From Mycetocola zhujimingii (lineage in GTDB: Bacteria > Actinomycetota > Actinomycetes > Actinomycetales > Microbacteriaceae), in NCBI RefSeq assembly GCF_003065425.1, contig NZ_CP026949.1, forward strand, positions 2,232,001 to 2,296,000: a stretch of 64,000 nucleotides of DNA, written 5' to 3'. This document shows positions 7,957-17,889 of this stretch, in pieces (the first letter of the stretch is position 1; every line of letters starts with the position of its first letter). The notes beneath the pieces are model-generated. The model was not told the origin of the DNA and made no database searches. It was given only the letters and a program-made list of their open reading frames with translations. Both the position numbers and the translations under genes were made by a program.

Positions 7957-8652
7957 TTACGGGGTTTCGACGAAGATGTGCCCGGCAACCTCGTTGGGAA
8001 GTTCCAGCCCTTCGCCGAAACCGTCAACCTGAACCAGAACGTAAGACCCGGCCGGGGAGAAGACCCCGACGGACCCTGGCATGATCCCGCCCTGCTTGAG
8101 CTGGAGAAGAAGCTCCGGGTCGACCTGCGCTGGCTCCCCCAGGCGTCGGATCGTCGCGGTGACCGGCTCGCTGCGGCCGCGAACCAGCTCCACAAGATTT
8201 GTCACGCCGTGTGCAAACGCGCCGGCAGGCGTATCGCCCAGTTCGTCGAGGCCAGGAATCGGGTTCCCGTACGGCGATTCGGTGGGGTGATTGAGCATCG
8301 CGAGCAGTTTCCGCTCGACCTGCTCGCTCATGACGTGCTCCCAGCGACAGGCTTCTTCGTGGACGTACTCCCACTCGAGCCCGATGACGTCGCTGAGCAG
8401 TCGTTCGGCAAGTCGGTGCTTGCGCATGACGTGCACGGCTTTGCTGCGTCCGGTCGGAGTGAGTTCAAGGTGGCGGTCGCCGGAGACCACCACGAGTCCA
8501 TCACGTTCCATACGACCGACGGTCTGTGACACTGTCGGTCCCGAGTGACTCAGCCGCTCGGAGATCCGCGCGCGGAGAGGCACAATGTTCTCTTCCTCGA
8601 GTTCGAGGATGGTACGAAGGTACATTTCGGTGGTGTCAATCAGATCAGTCAT
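7957..8652 (-). CDS. dtxR: DtxR/IdeR-family metal-dependent transcriptional repressor
   Basis: A 231-residue regulator aligning position for position with DtxR. Met10, Cys102, Glu105 and His106 (primary metal site) and His79, Glu83 and His98 (ancillary site) are all present at those numbers. The order is an N-terminal winged helix with LSHSGPTVSQTVGRMERDGL as the recognition region, a dimerisation and metal domain, then a C-terminal SH3-like domain. It is expected to bind iron or manganese and repress metal-uptake genes. It is divergent from serC with about 118 bp between them. The Cys at 102 favours the iron-type (DtxR/IdeR) over the MntR type. Confidence 0.93.
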   Translation of the reverse strand: MTDLIDTTEMYLRTILELEEENIVPLRARISERLSHSGPTVSQTVGRMERDGLVVVSGDRHLELTPTGRSKAVHVMRKHRLAERLLSDVIGLEWEYVHEEACRWEHVMSEQVERKLLAMLNHPTESPYGNPIPGLDELGDTPAGAFAHGVTNLVELVRGRSEPVTATIRRLGEPAQVDPELLLQLKQGGIMPGSVGVFSPAGSYVLVQVDGFGEGLELPNEVAGHIFVETP

Positions 8653-8761
8653 TGACGTCTCCCATGGTTCAGCGCGATACTACCCAGCCTACTGTGCGCT
8701 GGACCCCGCTTTGGCGCGACAGGGCCGTCACAGAACTCGCAGACCCACGGCTGGCTTCTAG

Positions 8762-9883
<1,122 letters not shown>

Positions 9884-9914
9884 ACCACGCGCTGTAGAAC
9901 ACACAGACCACGCA

Positions 9915-9948
9915 ATAACGCCCGCCACTGCGAAGTGGCGGGCGTTAT
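9915..9948. terminator. bidirectional intrinsic terminator
   Basis: A perfect 15-bp stem (ATAACGCCCGCCACT and complement) with loop GCGA lies between the convergent serC and DUF3027 genes. Confidence 0.85.
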
Positions 9949-9959
9949 GTGTTGGCGGT

Positions 9960-10958
9960 TCAGTAGCTGCGTTCGGCCTCGTCATCGTCGGACTCGTCAT
10001 CCGGTTCGGCGTCATCCGACTCGTCGACCGATTCATCGTCATCGTCCGACTCGTCATCATCCGACTCGTCATCATCCGACTCGTCATCGTCCGACTCGTC
10101 ATCGTCCGACTCGTCATCGTCCGACTCGTCATCATCGTCCGACTCATCATCGTCCGACTCATCGGAGTCATCGATTTCGTCGACGTCGACGCCATCGACA
10201 TCGCCGGCGTGAAGGATGCTGAACCCGTCATCGTCGTCGTCTTCGTCGTCCTCCAGCTCAGCGGCTGCCTCCGCGAGAAGACGTGCCTCCTGCTCGGCGG
10301 CCTCCTGCGACGCGTGATAGTCCGCGAGACGTTCGGACCACGGCACCCACACCGGCGCGAGCAACGCGGACTCCCCCGGCAGCAGTTCGGTCTCAAGGAC
10401 GGTGGGCGCATCGTCGCCAACACGTGCGAGCGTCACCGTCCAGTTCCACCCGGGGTAACCGGGAAGAGTCGAGGCAAACAAAAGGGAGAGCACGTTGTCG
10501 TCTTCGACGATGTGTCCGGTCGGTTCGCCGATCGTCGAAGCGGGCGTCACCTTCAGCAGCGCCTCGCGAGCCACGTCGACCGAGGCGAGGAGAACATCGT
10601 CGGCGACGGGCGCGGGCTTCGGCATGTCCGAAACCGTCGACGCGGGCTCGTGCCCGGTCGGCTCCGACTCGGCAGCCTCGGGAACGGCGGGCTGGGGCGC
10701 ATCCGGCTGTTCGGCAGCGACCTCCTGCTGCGCGGGCGTCTCTGTCGTCTCCTGGACCGCATCCGATGGTGCGTGGCTCTCCGCCGAGTCGACAGACGTG
10801 TCGTCCGGGTCGGCGTCAGGGGTGACGGTGTCGTTCACCCTCTCGACCGGCTCGACCGAGGTCGATTCGGCGTTGAAACCTGAATCGGCGTCGGCAGCGG
10901 GAGCTGTTTGATCGTGTTCGAGTGGCTGGTCCGTCGTGGAGTTCTCGGCGGGATTCAT
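9960..10958 (-). CDS. DUF3027-type protein with an acidic Asp/Ser/Glu C-terminal repeat tail
   Basis: A roughly 332-residue protein. It has a long Pro/Ala/Glu-rich disordered N-terminus and a conserved globular middle. The middle contains AREALLKVTPASTIGEPTGH and PGYPGWNWTVTLARV, the DUF3027 signature, followed by a Glu/Ala helix. The C-terminus is a very acidic tail made of ESDDD repeats. The start at 10958 has AAGGAG 8 nt upstream. It follows the cold-shock fusion gene by 47 nt, probably in one operon. Its function is unknown; the acidic tail suggests interaction with basic partners. Confidence 0.82.
   Translation of the reverse strand: MNPAENSTTDQPLEHDQTAPAADADSGFNAESTSVEPVERVNDTVTPDADPDDTSVDSAESHAPSDAVQETTETPAQQEVAAEQPDAPQPAVPEAAESEPTGHEPASTVSDMPKPAPVADDVLLASVDVAREALLKVTPASTIGEPTGHIVEDDNVLSLLFASTLPGYPGWNWTVTLARVGDDAPTVLETELLPGESALLAPVWVPWSERLADYHASQEAAEQEARLLAEAAAELEDDEDDDDDGFSILHAGDVDGVDVDEIDDSDESDDDESDDDDESDDDESDDDESDDDESDDDESDDDESDDDDESVDESDDAEPDDESDDDEAERSY
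10046..10153 (-). repeat. 15-bp tandem repeat coding for acidic ESDDD units
   Basis: Seven near-identical units of CCGACTCGTCATCAT (one expanded to 18 bp) lie in the 3' end of the DUF3027 gene. All units are multiples of three, so copy-number changes would alter tail length without a frameshift. Confidence 0.9.
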
Positions 10959-11005
10959 CTGAGTGCTCCTTGGGAAAAGACGGCGGGCCCAACGTGGCGC
11001 AGCGA

Positions 11006-11389
11006 TCACGCGTCCAGTTCGTCGGCTACCCGGCGCAGCAATAGTGCGACCTTGCGGCTGTGTGCATTGTCGGGATAGCGGCCCTTGCGCAGGTCACCGC
11101 CGAGTCCGTCGAGCAGCTTCACGAGGTCTTCGACAATGATCGCCATGTCGTCAGCGGGCTTGCGCTTGAGTTTGACCAGGCTCGGGGGCGCGTCGAGCAC
11201 GCGAACCGAGAGCGCTTGAACTCCACGCTTTCCGTCCGCGATCCCGAACTCGAGTCGGGTACCGGCCTTGACCGAGGTCACGCCGGCGGGCAGAGCCGAT
11301 GCGTGCAGGAAAACTTCCTGGCCGTCATCGCTCGAGATAAAGCCGAAGCCTTTCTCGTCGTCGTAGAACTTAACCTTGCCGGTGGGCAT
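11006..11389 (-). CDS. cold-shock domain protein with a C-terminal helical extension
   Basis: A 127-residue protein. The cold-shock domain at residues 1-65 has the RNP1 motif KGFGFI and RNP2-like EVFLHAS. A further 60 residues (from about LKRKPADDMAIIVEDLVKLL) are predicted helical and are not present in ordinary 67-residue CspA. It binds single-stranded RNA or DNA; the role of the extension is unknown. The start ATG at 11389 has GAGGTTGAG just upstream. It is cotranscribed with the DUF3027 gene. Confidence 0.88.
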   Translation of the reverse strand: MPTGKVKFYDDEKGFGFISSDDGQEVFLHASALPAGVTSVKAGTRLEFGIADGKRGVQALSVRVLDAPPSLVKLKRKPADDMAIIVEDLVKLLDGLGGDLRKGRYPDNAHSRKVALLLRRVADELDA

Positions 11390-11555
11390 GGACTCAACCT
11401 CGCAGTAATAGACACGCCGGCACGCCGGCGAGTGGTGCAATCGTCGCGGCAGGAGCCGTGCGACGAGCGGGCGTTCTGGTCCCGCATCTCAAGCTTAGAG
11501 CGTCGCGCATCAGACCAGTTCTGCCGGATTCAGCCCGGAGCGATATCCTGAGCAT

Positions 11556-11834
11556 GTGACCGACAATAATCCGCAGAACATCAGCCGTTTTGAGCGAGTC
11601 CTCGCCTTCATGCTGCTCGGGCTTGTCATCCTCTCCGTCGGAACGTTCCTCGCCATCATCATCGGCACCTGGCAGGGAATGGGGTCAAGCGATTTCGCCA
11701 GCGGTATCTGGCCTGTGGTCGTGATGGTGCCGTACATCGGCCCCCCCCTGGCATTCATCCTTCTGATCACGCTGATGATCACGAGCGTGGTCCGGCGCTC
11801 CCGCGACAACAAGCGCACGCTCACGCAGCGCTGA
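11556..11834 (+). CDS. small two-helix membrane protein
   Basis: A 92-residue protein with two hydrophobic segments at about residues 15-37 and 52-77 and a basic tail (VVRRSRDNKR). It starts at GTG 11556 with TATCCT 6 nt upstream and no ribosome binding site, so it is probably leaderless. It lies 15 bp before the helicase-associated gene, a frequent arrangement in this family of genomes. No function is recognised. Confidence 0.75.
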   Translation: MTDNNPQNISRFERVLAFMLLGLVILSVGTFLAIIIGTWQGMGSSDFASGIWPVVVMVPYIGPPLAFILLITLMITSVVRRSRDNKRTLTQR

Positions 11835-11849
11835 CACGGCCTGCTGCTC

Positions 11850-13700
11850 ATGACGGACATTATGACCCTCGCAGGCAGCCTTCGCGTGCGGGACGACGCA
11901 TCACTCGAACGCCTCCTGACGCTCCGTCCACCCGCGCCGCGGGGACGTGTCAAAGACTTCTTCGACCTCGCGGAAAGCCTCCTCGAGGTCGCCGGCATCC
12001 GTTCAGCGCTCCAACGCCTCGACAGGCACACCCTCGCGGTCCTGTCCGCGGCGACGGCCGATTCGCTCACCGCCGCTGAGCTGGCAGACCGGATCGGAAC
12101 CATGAGTCCCGATCAGGTGGAAGACCGCGCCGCCCTCGCTGTCGAAAGTGCGCTGCTCATCAGGACGGAGACCGGGTTCTCCGCACTCGGCCCCGTGTCG
12201 GCACTTCTCGCCGAGTGGCCGAAAACCGGCTTTCCCGACCTCGCCGAGCTGGCAACATCCCCGCCACCCCCGGCCGGAGCGAGGCCAAGCGCGGCATCCG
12301 CACGGTCGACAGATCTCAGTGCCGCCGACCACGCCTTCCAGTCGACGATGGCCACCGCTGAACTCGTGGTCGAGCTTCTGTCGCAGCCGGTCCGTGAACT
12401 CGGCAAGGGTGGTCCGGCGCTTCCTGAACGGCGCCGACTCGCGCGGGCGATGCAGGTGGAAGAGCCTGCGGTCGACAGCTATCTCGATCTCGCCGTACGC
12501 AGCAACCTGGCATCGCACGAAACCGGCGGATGGCATCCGACCGAAACCGGTGAGAAGTGGCTGTCTGCGTCCACCGCTGATCGCTGGGCCGTCCTTGCGC
12601 GCGCATGGGTGGAGGCAATCCCCGGCGAAGTGAGGTCGGTGCTCGGCGCCCGGACCGAGTGGGGCGAATCGCTCCACTCATACGCGCGCTGGCTCTACCC
12701 GGCCGGCGGCGAGTGGCTTCACGGAGAAGTGGACCGGGTCGCAGCCCACGCGGAACTGCTCGGAGTGACGAGTGGCCCCTCTCCGGCAGGCCAGGTACTT
12801 AGCACGCCGGGCGCTGCGCTTCTCACAGCGGATGCCGACGCAGCCGCGGCAGCGATGGCTCACCTCTTCCCCGCCCAGGTCAGTCAGGTATACCTCCAGC
12901 ACGACCTGTCGATCATCGCCCCCGGTCCACTTCAACCCGACCTCGACCAGACGCTTCGCGGCTTTGCCGACCTCGAGAACCGCGCACAGGCGTTCAGTTA
13001 CCGACTCTCACAGGCGAGCATCAACCGGGCACTGTCTTCGGGAGTCACTGCCCGCAACATGCTGGCATTTCTCGAGAGCATCTCCCTCACCGGAATCCCG
13101 CAGCCCGTTCACTACCTCATTTCGCAGGCCGCCGGGCGGTTCGGGACCATCCGGGTGGGAACGATTCCGTCAAGCGCAAGCGAGCCGGAGGCACACAGCT
13201 ACGTGCGCTCGAGCGACAGCGCGCTGATCGGCCTGCTCCAGGTTGACCAGGCCCTGACCTCGCTTGGTTTGAAGCGCTCAGGGGAAAACCGCCTGGTGAG
13301 CCGCTTCGAGTTCGAGGTGGTGTTCTGGGCGCTCAGTGATGCGCGGTACCCGGTTGCCGCCGAGACACCGGACGGCGCACTCATCAGCCTGCGGCGACAG
13401 CGAACAACGCATGCGCCTGTCGCCCCAACGGCTCCAGACCACTCGGCGCTCATCGCCAGTCTTCGTTCAGCGCAGTTCGGTTCCCCGGAGGATTCACGAC
13501 AGGCCTGGGTCGCGCGCCTGCTCGATGCCGCGATCCGCGCAAAACAGACGGTCACGGTCACCGTCCAGGTGCCAAACTCAGGTCCGCTCGAGTTCGTTCT
13601 CGAGCCGACAGGGGTGTCCGGCGGTCGACTGCGCGGTCGCGACAAACGATCCGATATCGAGCGCACTCTCCCGCTGTCAAGCATCCTTGAACTGAAGTAG
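11850..13700 (+). CDS. helicase-associated (Helicase_C_3/XPB N-terminal-like) protein
   Basis: A 616-residue protein of the actinobacterial helicase-associated family that is typically encoded next to bacterial XPB. The N-terminal half has repeated winged-helix-like segments (RHTLAVLSAATADSLTAAEL). The C-terminal part carries the conserved LAFLESISLTGIPQPVHYLI region with the signature QAAGRFGTIRVG. No Walker motifs are present, so it is not itself an ATPase. I infer that it acts with the XPB helicase encoded 43 bp downstream in DNA repair. Confidence 0.85.
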   Translation: MTDIMTLAGSLRVRDDASLERLLTLRPPAPRGRVKDFFDLAESLLEVAGIRSALQRLDRHTLAVLSAATADSLTAAELADRIGTMSPDQVEDRAALAVESALLIRTETGFSALGPVSALLAEWPKTGFPDLAELATSPPPPAGARPSAASARSTDLSAADHAFQSTMATAELVVELLSQPVRELGKGGPALPERRRLARAMQVEEPAVDSYLDLAVRSNLASHETGGWHPTETGEKWLSASTADRWAVLARAWVEAIPGEVRSVLGARTEWGESLHSYARWLYPAGGEWLHGEVDRVAAHAELLGVTSGPSPAGQVLSTPGAALLTADADAAAAAMAHLFPAQVSQVYLQHDLSIIAPGPLQPDLDQTLRGFADLENRAQAFSYRLSQASINRALSSGVTARNMLAFLESISLTGIPQPVHYLISQAAGRFGTIRVGTIPSSASEPEAHSYVRSSDSALIGLLQVDQALTSLGLKRSGENRLVSRFEFEVVFWALSDARYPVAAETPDGALISLRRQRTTHAPVAPTAPDHSALIASLRSAQFGSPEDSRQAWVARLLDAAIRAKQTVTVTVQVPNSGPLEFVLEPTGVSGGRLRGRDKRSDIERTLPLSSILELK

Positions 13701-13743
13701 ATCCCGGCACCGTTCCCAGCGTTCGGCTATAGGGTAGCTACTT

Positions 13744-15384
13744 ATGTCTGATGGCCCACTGATCGTCCAGAGCGACCGCACGGTTCTCCTCGAGGTTGCC
13801 CACCCGCTCGCCGAGGATGCACGTCACGACCTGGCGGTCTTTGCAGAACTCGAACGCGCCCCAGAGCACATCCACACCTACCGGATCACCCGGTTGGGGC
13901 TGTGGAACGCCCGCGCCGCCGGGCATGACTCGTCGGACATGCTCGCGACTCTCGAAAAGTACTCGAAATTCGCCATTCCCCAGACCGTATCGCTCGATAT
14001 CGCCGAGACCGTGTCGCGCTACGGACGGCTCATCATCGAGCGCAACGACGACAAGCAACTGGTGCTTCGCTCGACGGACGAGGCGGTTCTGACTGAGATC
14101 GCCGGCGCGAAACGGATCGCACCGCTGCTCATCGGGCATCCGTCTCCCGATACGTATCTCGTCGACGCCTGGGCACGTGGCCAACTCAAGCAGGAGTTGG
14201 TAAAGCTCGGCTGGCCCGCCGAAGACCTCGCGGGGTACACCCCCGGCACACCCCACCGGATCGACCTCCGCGAGGAGGACTGGCACCTCCGCGGGTACCA
14301 GCAGAAGGCCATCGATAATTTCTTCGAGGGCGGCTCCGGAGTCGTCGTGCTCCCGTGCGGCGCAGGAAAGACACTGGTCGGTGCCGGTGCCATGGCAACC
14401 GCTAAGACGAACACCCTCATCCTCGTGACGAACACGGTATCTGCGCGGCAGTGGAGGGACGAACTCCTCCGGCGCACAAGCCTGACCGAAGAGGAGATCG
14501 GCGAGTACTCAGGCCAGGTTAAAGAGGTCAAACCGGTGACGATCGCCACGTACCAGATCCTCACCGCCAAGCGAAAGGGTGAGTACGCCCACCTCGCGCT
14601 CCTCGATGCCATGGACTGGGGACTCGTCGTCTACGACGAGGTCCATCTCCTGCCCGCCCCGGTGTTCAAGCTCACCGCCGAACTCCAGGCGCGCCGCCGA
14701 CTCGGCCTCACGGCGACGCTGGTTCGAGAGGACGGCAGGGAAGGCGACGTGTTCAGCCTCATCGGTCCCAAGCGGTTCGATGCGCCCTGGAAGGAGATCG
14801 AAGCCCAGGGCTACATCTCGCCGGCGAGCTGCTACGAGGTTCGGATCGACCTCCCCCAGTCCGAGCGACTGACGTACGCCGCTGCGGCCGACGACGACCG
14901 GTACCGTCTCGCTGCGACGGCACCGGCAAAACTCGACGTCGTCCGTGATCTCGTCGCGCGACACGAGGGGGAACGCATCCTCGTCATCGGCCAGTACCTC
15001 GACCAGATCGACGAACTTGCCGAGGAGCTTGGCGCCCCCAAACTGACCGGGTCAACACCGGTCGACGAACGCGAGCGGCTGTTCCAGGCGTTCCGCACAG
15101 GAGAAATAACCGTTCTCGTGGTGTCGAAGGTGGCCAACTTCTCTGTTGACCTCCCCGAAGCGACCGTAGCGATCCAGGTGTCGGGATCATTCGGGTCGCG
15201 GCAGGAAGAAGCCCAGCGGCTCGGCCGGCTTCTCCGCCCCAAGGAATCGGGGCTTTCGGCCAATTTCTACACGCTCGTCGCGCGCGACACGGTGGACCAG
15301 GACTTCGCACAGAACCGGCAGCGGTTCCTCGCCGAGCAGGGATACAGCTACACGATTCTCGACGCTGGCACCCTCGCTGCCTGA
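13744..15384 (+). CDS. bacterial XPB/Ssl2-type DNA repair helicase
   Basis: A 546-residue SF2 helicase unwinding DNA 3'-5'. After an N-terminal DNA-damage-recognition-like domain come Walker A (GAGKT, Lys209), DEVH at 298-301, the TAT motif in LGLTATLVRED and the RED motif typical of XPB. The C-terminal helicase lobe has QEEAQRLGRLLRPK (motif VI). TAGGGT at 13731-13736 lies 7 nt before the ATG, which suggests its own leaderless promoter. The partner protein is encoded just upstream. Confidence 0.95.
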   Translation: MSDGPLIVQSDRTVLLEVAHPLAEDARHDLAVFAELERAPEHIHTYRITRLGLWNARAAGHDSSDMLATLEKYSKFAIPQTVSLDIAETVSRYGRLIIERNDDKQLVLRSTDEAVLTEIAGAKRIAPLLIGHPSPDTYLVDAWARGQLKQELVKLGWPAEDLAGYTPGTPHRIDLREEDWHLRGYQQKAIDNFFEGGSGVVVLPCGAGKTLVGAGAMATAKTNTLILVTNTVSARQWRDELLRRTSLTEEEIGEYSGQVKEVKPVTIATYQILTAKRKGEYAHLALLDAMDWGLVVYDEVHLLPAPVFKLTAELQARRRLGLTATLVREDGREGDVFSLIGPKRFDAPWKEIEAQGYISPASCYEVRIDLPQSERLTYAAAADDDRYRLAATAPAKLDVVRDLVARHEGERILVIGQYLDQIDELAEELGAPKLTGSTPVDERERLFQAFRTGEITVLVVSKVANFSVDLPEATVAIQVSGSFGSRQEEAQRLGRLLRPKESGLSANFYTLVARDTVDQDFAQNRQRFLAEQGYSYTILDAGTLAA

Positions 15385-15387
15385 TCC

Positions 15388-16167
15388 TCAGCTGACGTTT
15401 TCCGCCCCGTCCTGCGGTTGCCTTCGGACGTACCTGAGGAGCAGGTTCCCGTCAGCACTCAGGACGTGCACCAGCTCAAGAGCCCGCTGCACGTGACCGG
15501 CGACTCCCGCGGCGATGCGCGATGCGCCGGCACCCTCGAGAACCGGTGAGATCGTCAGGCACAACTCGTCGACCGCGTCATCGCCGATGAGGTCCCCGAG
15601 CAGGTGCGGACCGCCCTCGCAGTGCACCTGCCGAAGGCCCCGCGCAGCGAGGAGCGCAAGCATCCGTGCCGTGTCCACCCTCAAGCGCCCCGCAACAAGC
15701 ACGTCGGCGACCGCAGACAACGCCTCGACTCTCTCGACCGGCGCATCCTCGACGGTGACAAGAACCGGCCGCACGGGAGCATCTGTGAAGATCCGTGACG
15801 ACGGATCAAGCCTCAGGCTGGCAGAGACGATCGCGAAGACCGGATGCTCCGACAGTCCGTTGGCGACGCGCCACGCGGCCGCGTCCGGCGGCAGGCGCAT
15901 CGGTCCATAGCCCTCGGCCCGCACGGTTCCCGCTGCAACGACCACAACATCGGAGAGCCGTCGCAACAGGTCGAACACGCGATGATCCGCAGCGGAGCCG
16001 AGACCGGCCGACAGCCCGGCTGAGGTGGCGGCACCGTCAACGCTCGACACGAAGTTCACCCGCAGCCACGACGCTGCCCTGTCGCGCACCGCGTAGAGCG
16101 CCAGGATCTCGTCGTCACTGAGATCGCCGTCTGCACCCTGGAGGAGCGCGATCCGTGGTTCAGTCAT
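15388..16167 (-). CDS. pyrimidine reductase family protein (RibD C-terminal/DHFR-like fold)
   Basis: A 259-residue protein of the RibD-C family, without the deaminase domain of full RibD. It has an N-terminal VNFVSSVDGAAT substrate loop and AAGTVRAEGYGPMR, plus the NADPH-binding CEGGPHLLGDLI near residue 185. Stand-alone members in actinobacteria reduce folate- or pyrimidine-type substrates (RibD-C family). Its ATG overlaps the stop of the FolP2-like gene by 8 bp, so the two are translationally coupled and probably act on related pterin chemistry. It is convergent with the XPB gene with 3 bp between stops. Confidence 0.85.
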   Translation of the reverse strand: MTEPRIALLQGADGDLSDDEILALYAVRDRAASWLRVNFVSSVDGAATSAGLSAGLGSAADHRVFDLLRRLSDVVVVAAGTVRAEGYGPMRLPPDAAAWRVANGLSEHPVFAIVSASLRLDPSSRIFTDAPVRPVLVTVEDAPVERVEALSAVADVLVAGRLRVDTARMLALLAARGLRQVHCEGGPHLLGDLIGDDAVDELCLTISPVLEGAGASRIAAGVAGHVQRALELVHVLSADGNLLLRYVRRQPQDGAENVS

Positions 16168-17074
16168 TGGTCTCGCCCATGTTGTGGCGCAGATATGCCG
16201 GTTCCCGGAGCCCGAGGATCGCTTCGGTCATCCTGGCCGCGTCGACAGCCGGTCGGACGTTGTGCATCCTGATGACCCTGGCCCCGTTCATGATGGCGAC
16301 GACAGCGGCGGCGAGCGAACCGGCTACCCGATCGTCGCGGTCCCTGCCGAGCGTCTCTCCAACGAAGTCCTTATTCGAGACGGCGGCGAGGGCGGGATAC
16401 CCCAGAGCGGCGATCTCGCCGAAACGACGCGTGAGTTCGAGCGAATGGAGAGTGTTCTTATTGAGGTCGTGGCCCGGGTCGACGATGATGCGGTCGGCCG
16501 CAATCCCAGCGGACCGCGCGAACTCAGCCCGTGCGGCCAGGAACGCGACGACCTCGGCCACAACGTCGCTGTACATCGGCCGGGGAAACGCGGTCCTCGG
16601 TGCAGCGAGGCTGTGCGTGACGATAACTCCGGCGCCACCTTCGGCGATGACGGCCGCCAGCTCAGGGTTGCGGAGTCCTGTCGTGTCGTTGATGAGGTCA
16701 GCTCCGGCAGCGATGCTGCGCTTCGCGACCTCCGGTTGAAAGGTATCGACGGAGATCATCACATCGGATGCCGCGCGAATGGCGGCAACGACAGGCTCGA
16801 CGCGGGCAAGTTCGACGGCAACCGGGATGTCCGGCCCCGGGGCGAATGGGGCGCCCCCGACATCAACGATGTCAGCGCCATCGTCGACCGCGGCGAGAGC
16901 GGCAGCGACGGCCGCGTCGAGCGCGAAGGTGCTCCCACGGTCATAGAACGAATCAGGGGTGCGGTTGACCACCGCCATCACCGCGACGTGGCGTGAGAGG
17001 TCGAGTGCCCGGCCGGCCATCCGGCGTCCGGGCTGGTGCCGGGGAGGCGAAACGTCAGGGACGGAGTCGGTCAT
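16160..17074 (-). CDS. dihydropteroate-synthase-like protein of FolP2 type
   Basis: A roughly 304-residue TIM-barrel protein of the pterin-binding family. It has VNRTPDSFYDRG, INDTTGL and DPGHDLNKN, but the substrate loop reads DVGGAPFAPG instead of the GGESTRPG of true DHPS. The C-terminal RxHDV motif is RMHNV. Both departures match the mycobacterial FolP2 paralogue, which is reported not to act as a DHPS. I therefore do not call it folP. The start ATG at 17074 is preferred over 17083. It is coupled to the RibD-like reductase downstream. Confidence 0.82.
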   Translation of the reverse strand: MTDSVPDVSPPRHQPGRRMAGRALDLSRHVAVMAVVNRTPDSFYDRGSTFALDAAVAAALAAVDDGADIVDVGGAPFAPGPDIPVAVELARVEPVVAAIRAASDVMISVDTFQPEVAKRSIAAGADLINDTTGLRNPELAAVIAEGGAGVIVTHSLAAPRTAFPRPMYSDVVAEVVAFLAARAEFARSAGIAADRIIVDPGHDLNKNTLHSLELTRRFGEIAALGYPALAAVSNKDFVGETLGRDRDDRVAGSLAAAVVAIMNGARVIRMHNVRPAVDAARMTEAILGLREPAYLRHNMGETND

Positions 17075-17149
17075 ATCTCCCATCGTGCCCCACGGCGCGT
17101 CAACTTATCCACGTGACCGGAACTCGGCGGTATCGCCATATCCGAAACG

Positions 17150-17165
17150 TTCAGAAACAATTCAG
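17150..17165 (+). promoter_or_regulatory. direct repeat upstream of the response regulator gene
   Basis: TTCAG at 17150-17154 and again at 17161-17165 gives an 11-bp period, the geometry bound by OmpR/PhoB-family dimers. It lies just before the GATACT -10 (17176-17181) of the response regulator gene, so autoregulation is a fair inference. Confidence 0.4.
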
Positions 17166-17187
17166 GGAACACGCAGATACTGAGAAT

Positions 17188-17877
17188 ATGACTGGACCAC
17201 GAATTCTCATCGTCGATGACGAACCGAACATCCGCGACCTGCTCACCACGAGCCTCCGCTTTGCCGGCTTCGCCGTGCGGGCGGTTGGAAATGGCGCCCA
17301 GGCGATCTCCGCAGTCCTGGAAGAAGAGCCGGACCTCATCATCCTCGACGTCATGCTTCCCGACATGAACGGCTTTGGAGTCACGAAGCGCCTGCGCTCC
17401 GCCGGGTATACCGCCCCCATCCTCTTCCTCACCGCGAAAGACGACACCGAAGACAAGATCATGGGCCTCACGGTCGGTGGCGACGACTACGTGACGAAGC
17501 CGTTCAGCCTCGACGAGATCGTCGCCCGCATCAAGGCAATCCTCAGGCGAACGATGCATGCTGATGAGGATGCCGTCATTCGCGCCGGCGAGCTCACCAT
17601 GGATCAGGACACCCATGAGGTTCTCGTCGGTGAGACACCGATCGAACTCAGTCCCACCGAGTTCAAGCTGCTGCGTTACCTCATGCTCAACCCGAACCGC
17701 GTGTTGAGCAAGGCGCAGATCCTTGATCACGTCTGGGAATACGATTTCAACGGTGATGCCGGCATCGTCGAGAGCTACATCTCCTACCTCCGCAGGAAGC
17801 TGGACCAGTTCTCGACTGAGCCCCTCATCCAGACCAAACGCGGGTTCGGCTACATGCTGAAAACAGCGAAGGCATAA
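17188..17877 (+). CDS. OmpR-family response regulator
   Basis: A 229-residue regulator. The receiver domain holds the acidic pocket (VDDEP), phospho-acceptor Asp in LIILDVMLPD, Thr/Ser in FLTAKD and Lys in DYVTKPFS. A C-terminal winged helix has ELSPTEFKLLRYLMLNPNRV and RRKLDQ. It resembles PrrA/TcrA-type regulators of actinobacteria; I cannot assign the stimulus. GATACT lies 6 nt before the ATG, so it is leaderless. It is cotranscribed with the histidine kinase gene 12 bp downstream. Confidence 0.92.
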   Translation: MTGPRILIVDDEPNIRDLLTTSLRFAGFAVRAVGNGAQAISAVLEEEPDLIILDVMLPDMNGFGVTKRLRSAGYTAPILFLTAKDDTEDKIMGLTVGGDDYVTKPFSLDEIVARIKAILRRTMHADEDAVIRAGELTMDQDTHEVLVGETPIELSPTEFKLLRYLMLNPNRVLSKAQILDHVWEYDFNGDAGIVESYISYLRRKLDQFSTEPLIQTKRGFGYMLKTAKA

Positions 17878-17889
17878 TCGAACGGTGTA

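Noticed and set aside
16160-17074. Calling this gene folP (functional dihydropteroate synthase)
   Set aside because: The GGESTRPG loop and RxHDV motif are missing. It matches the FolP2 type reported to lack DHPS activity.
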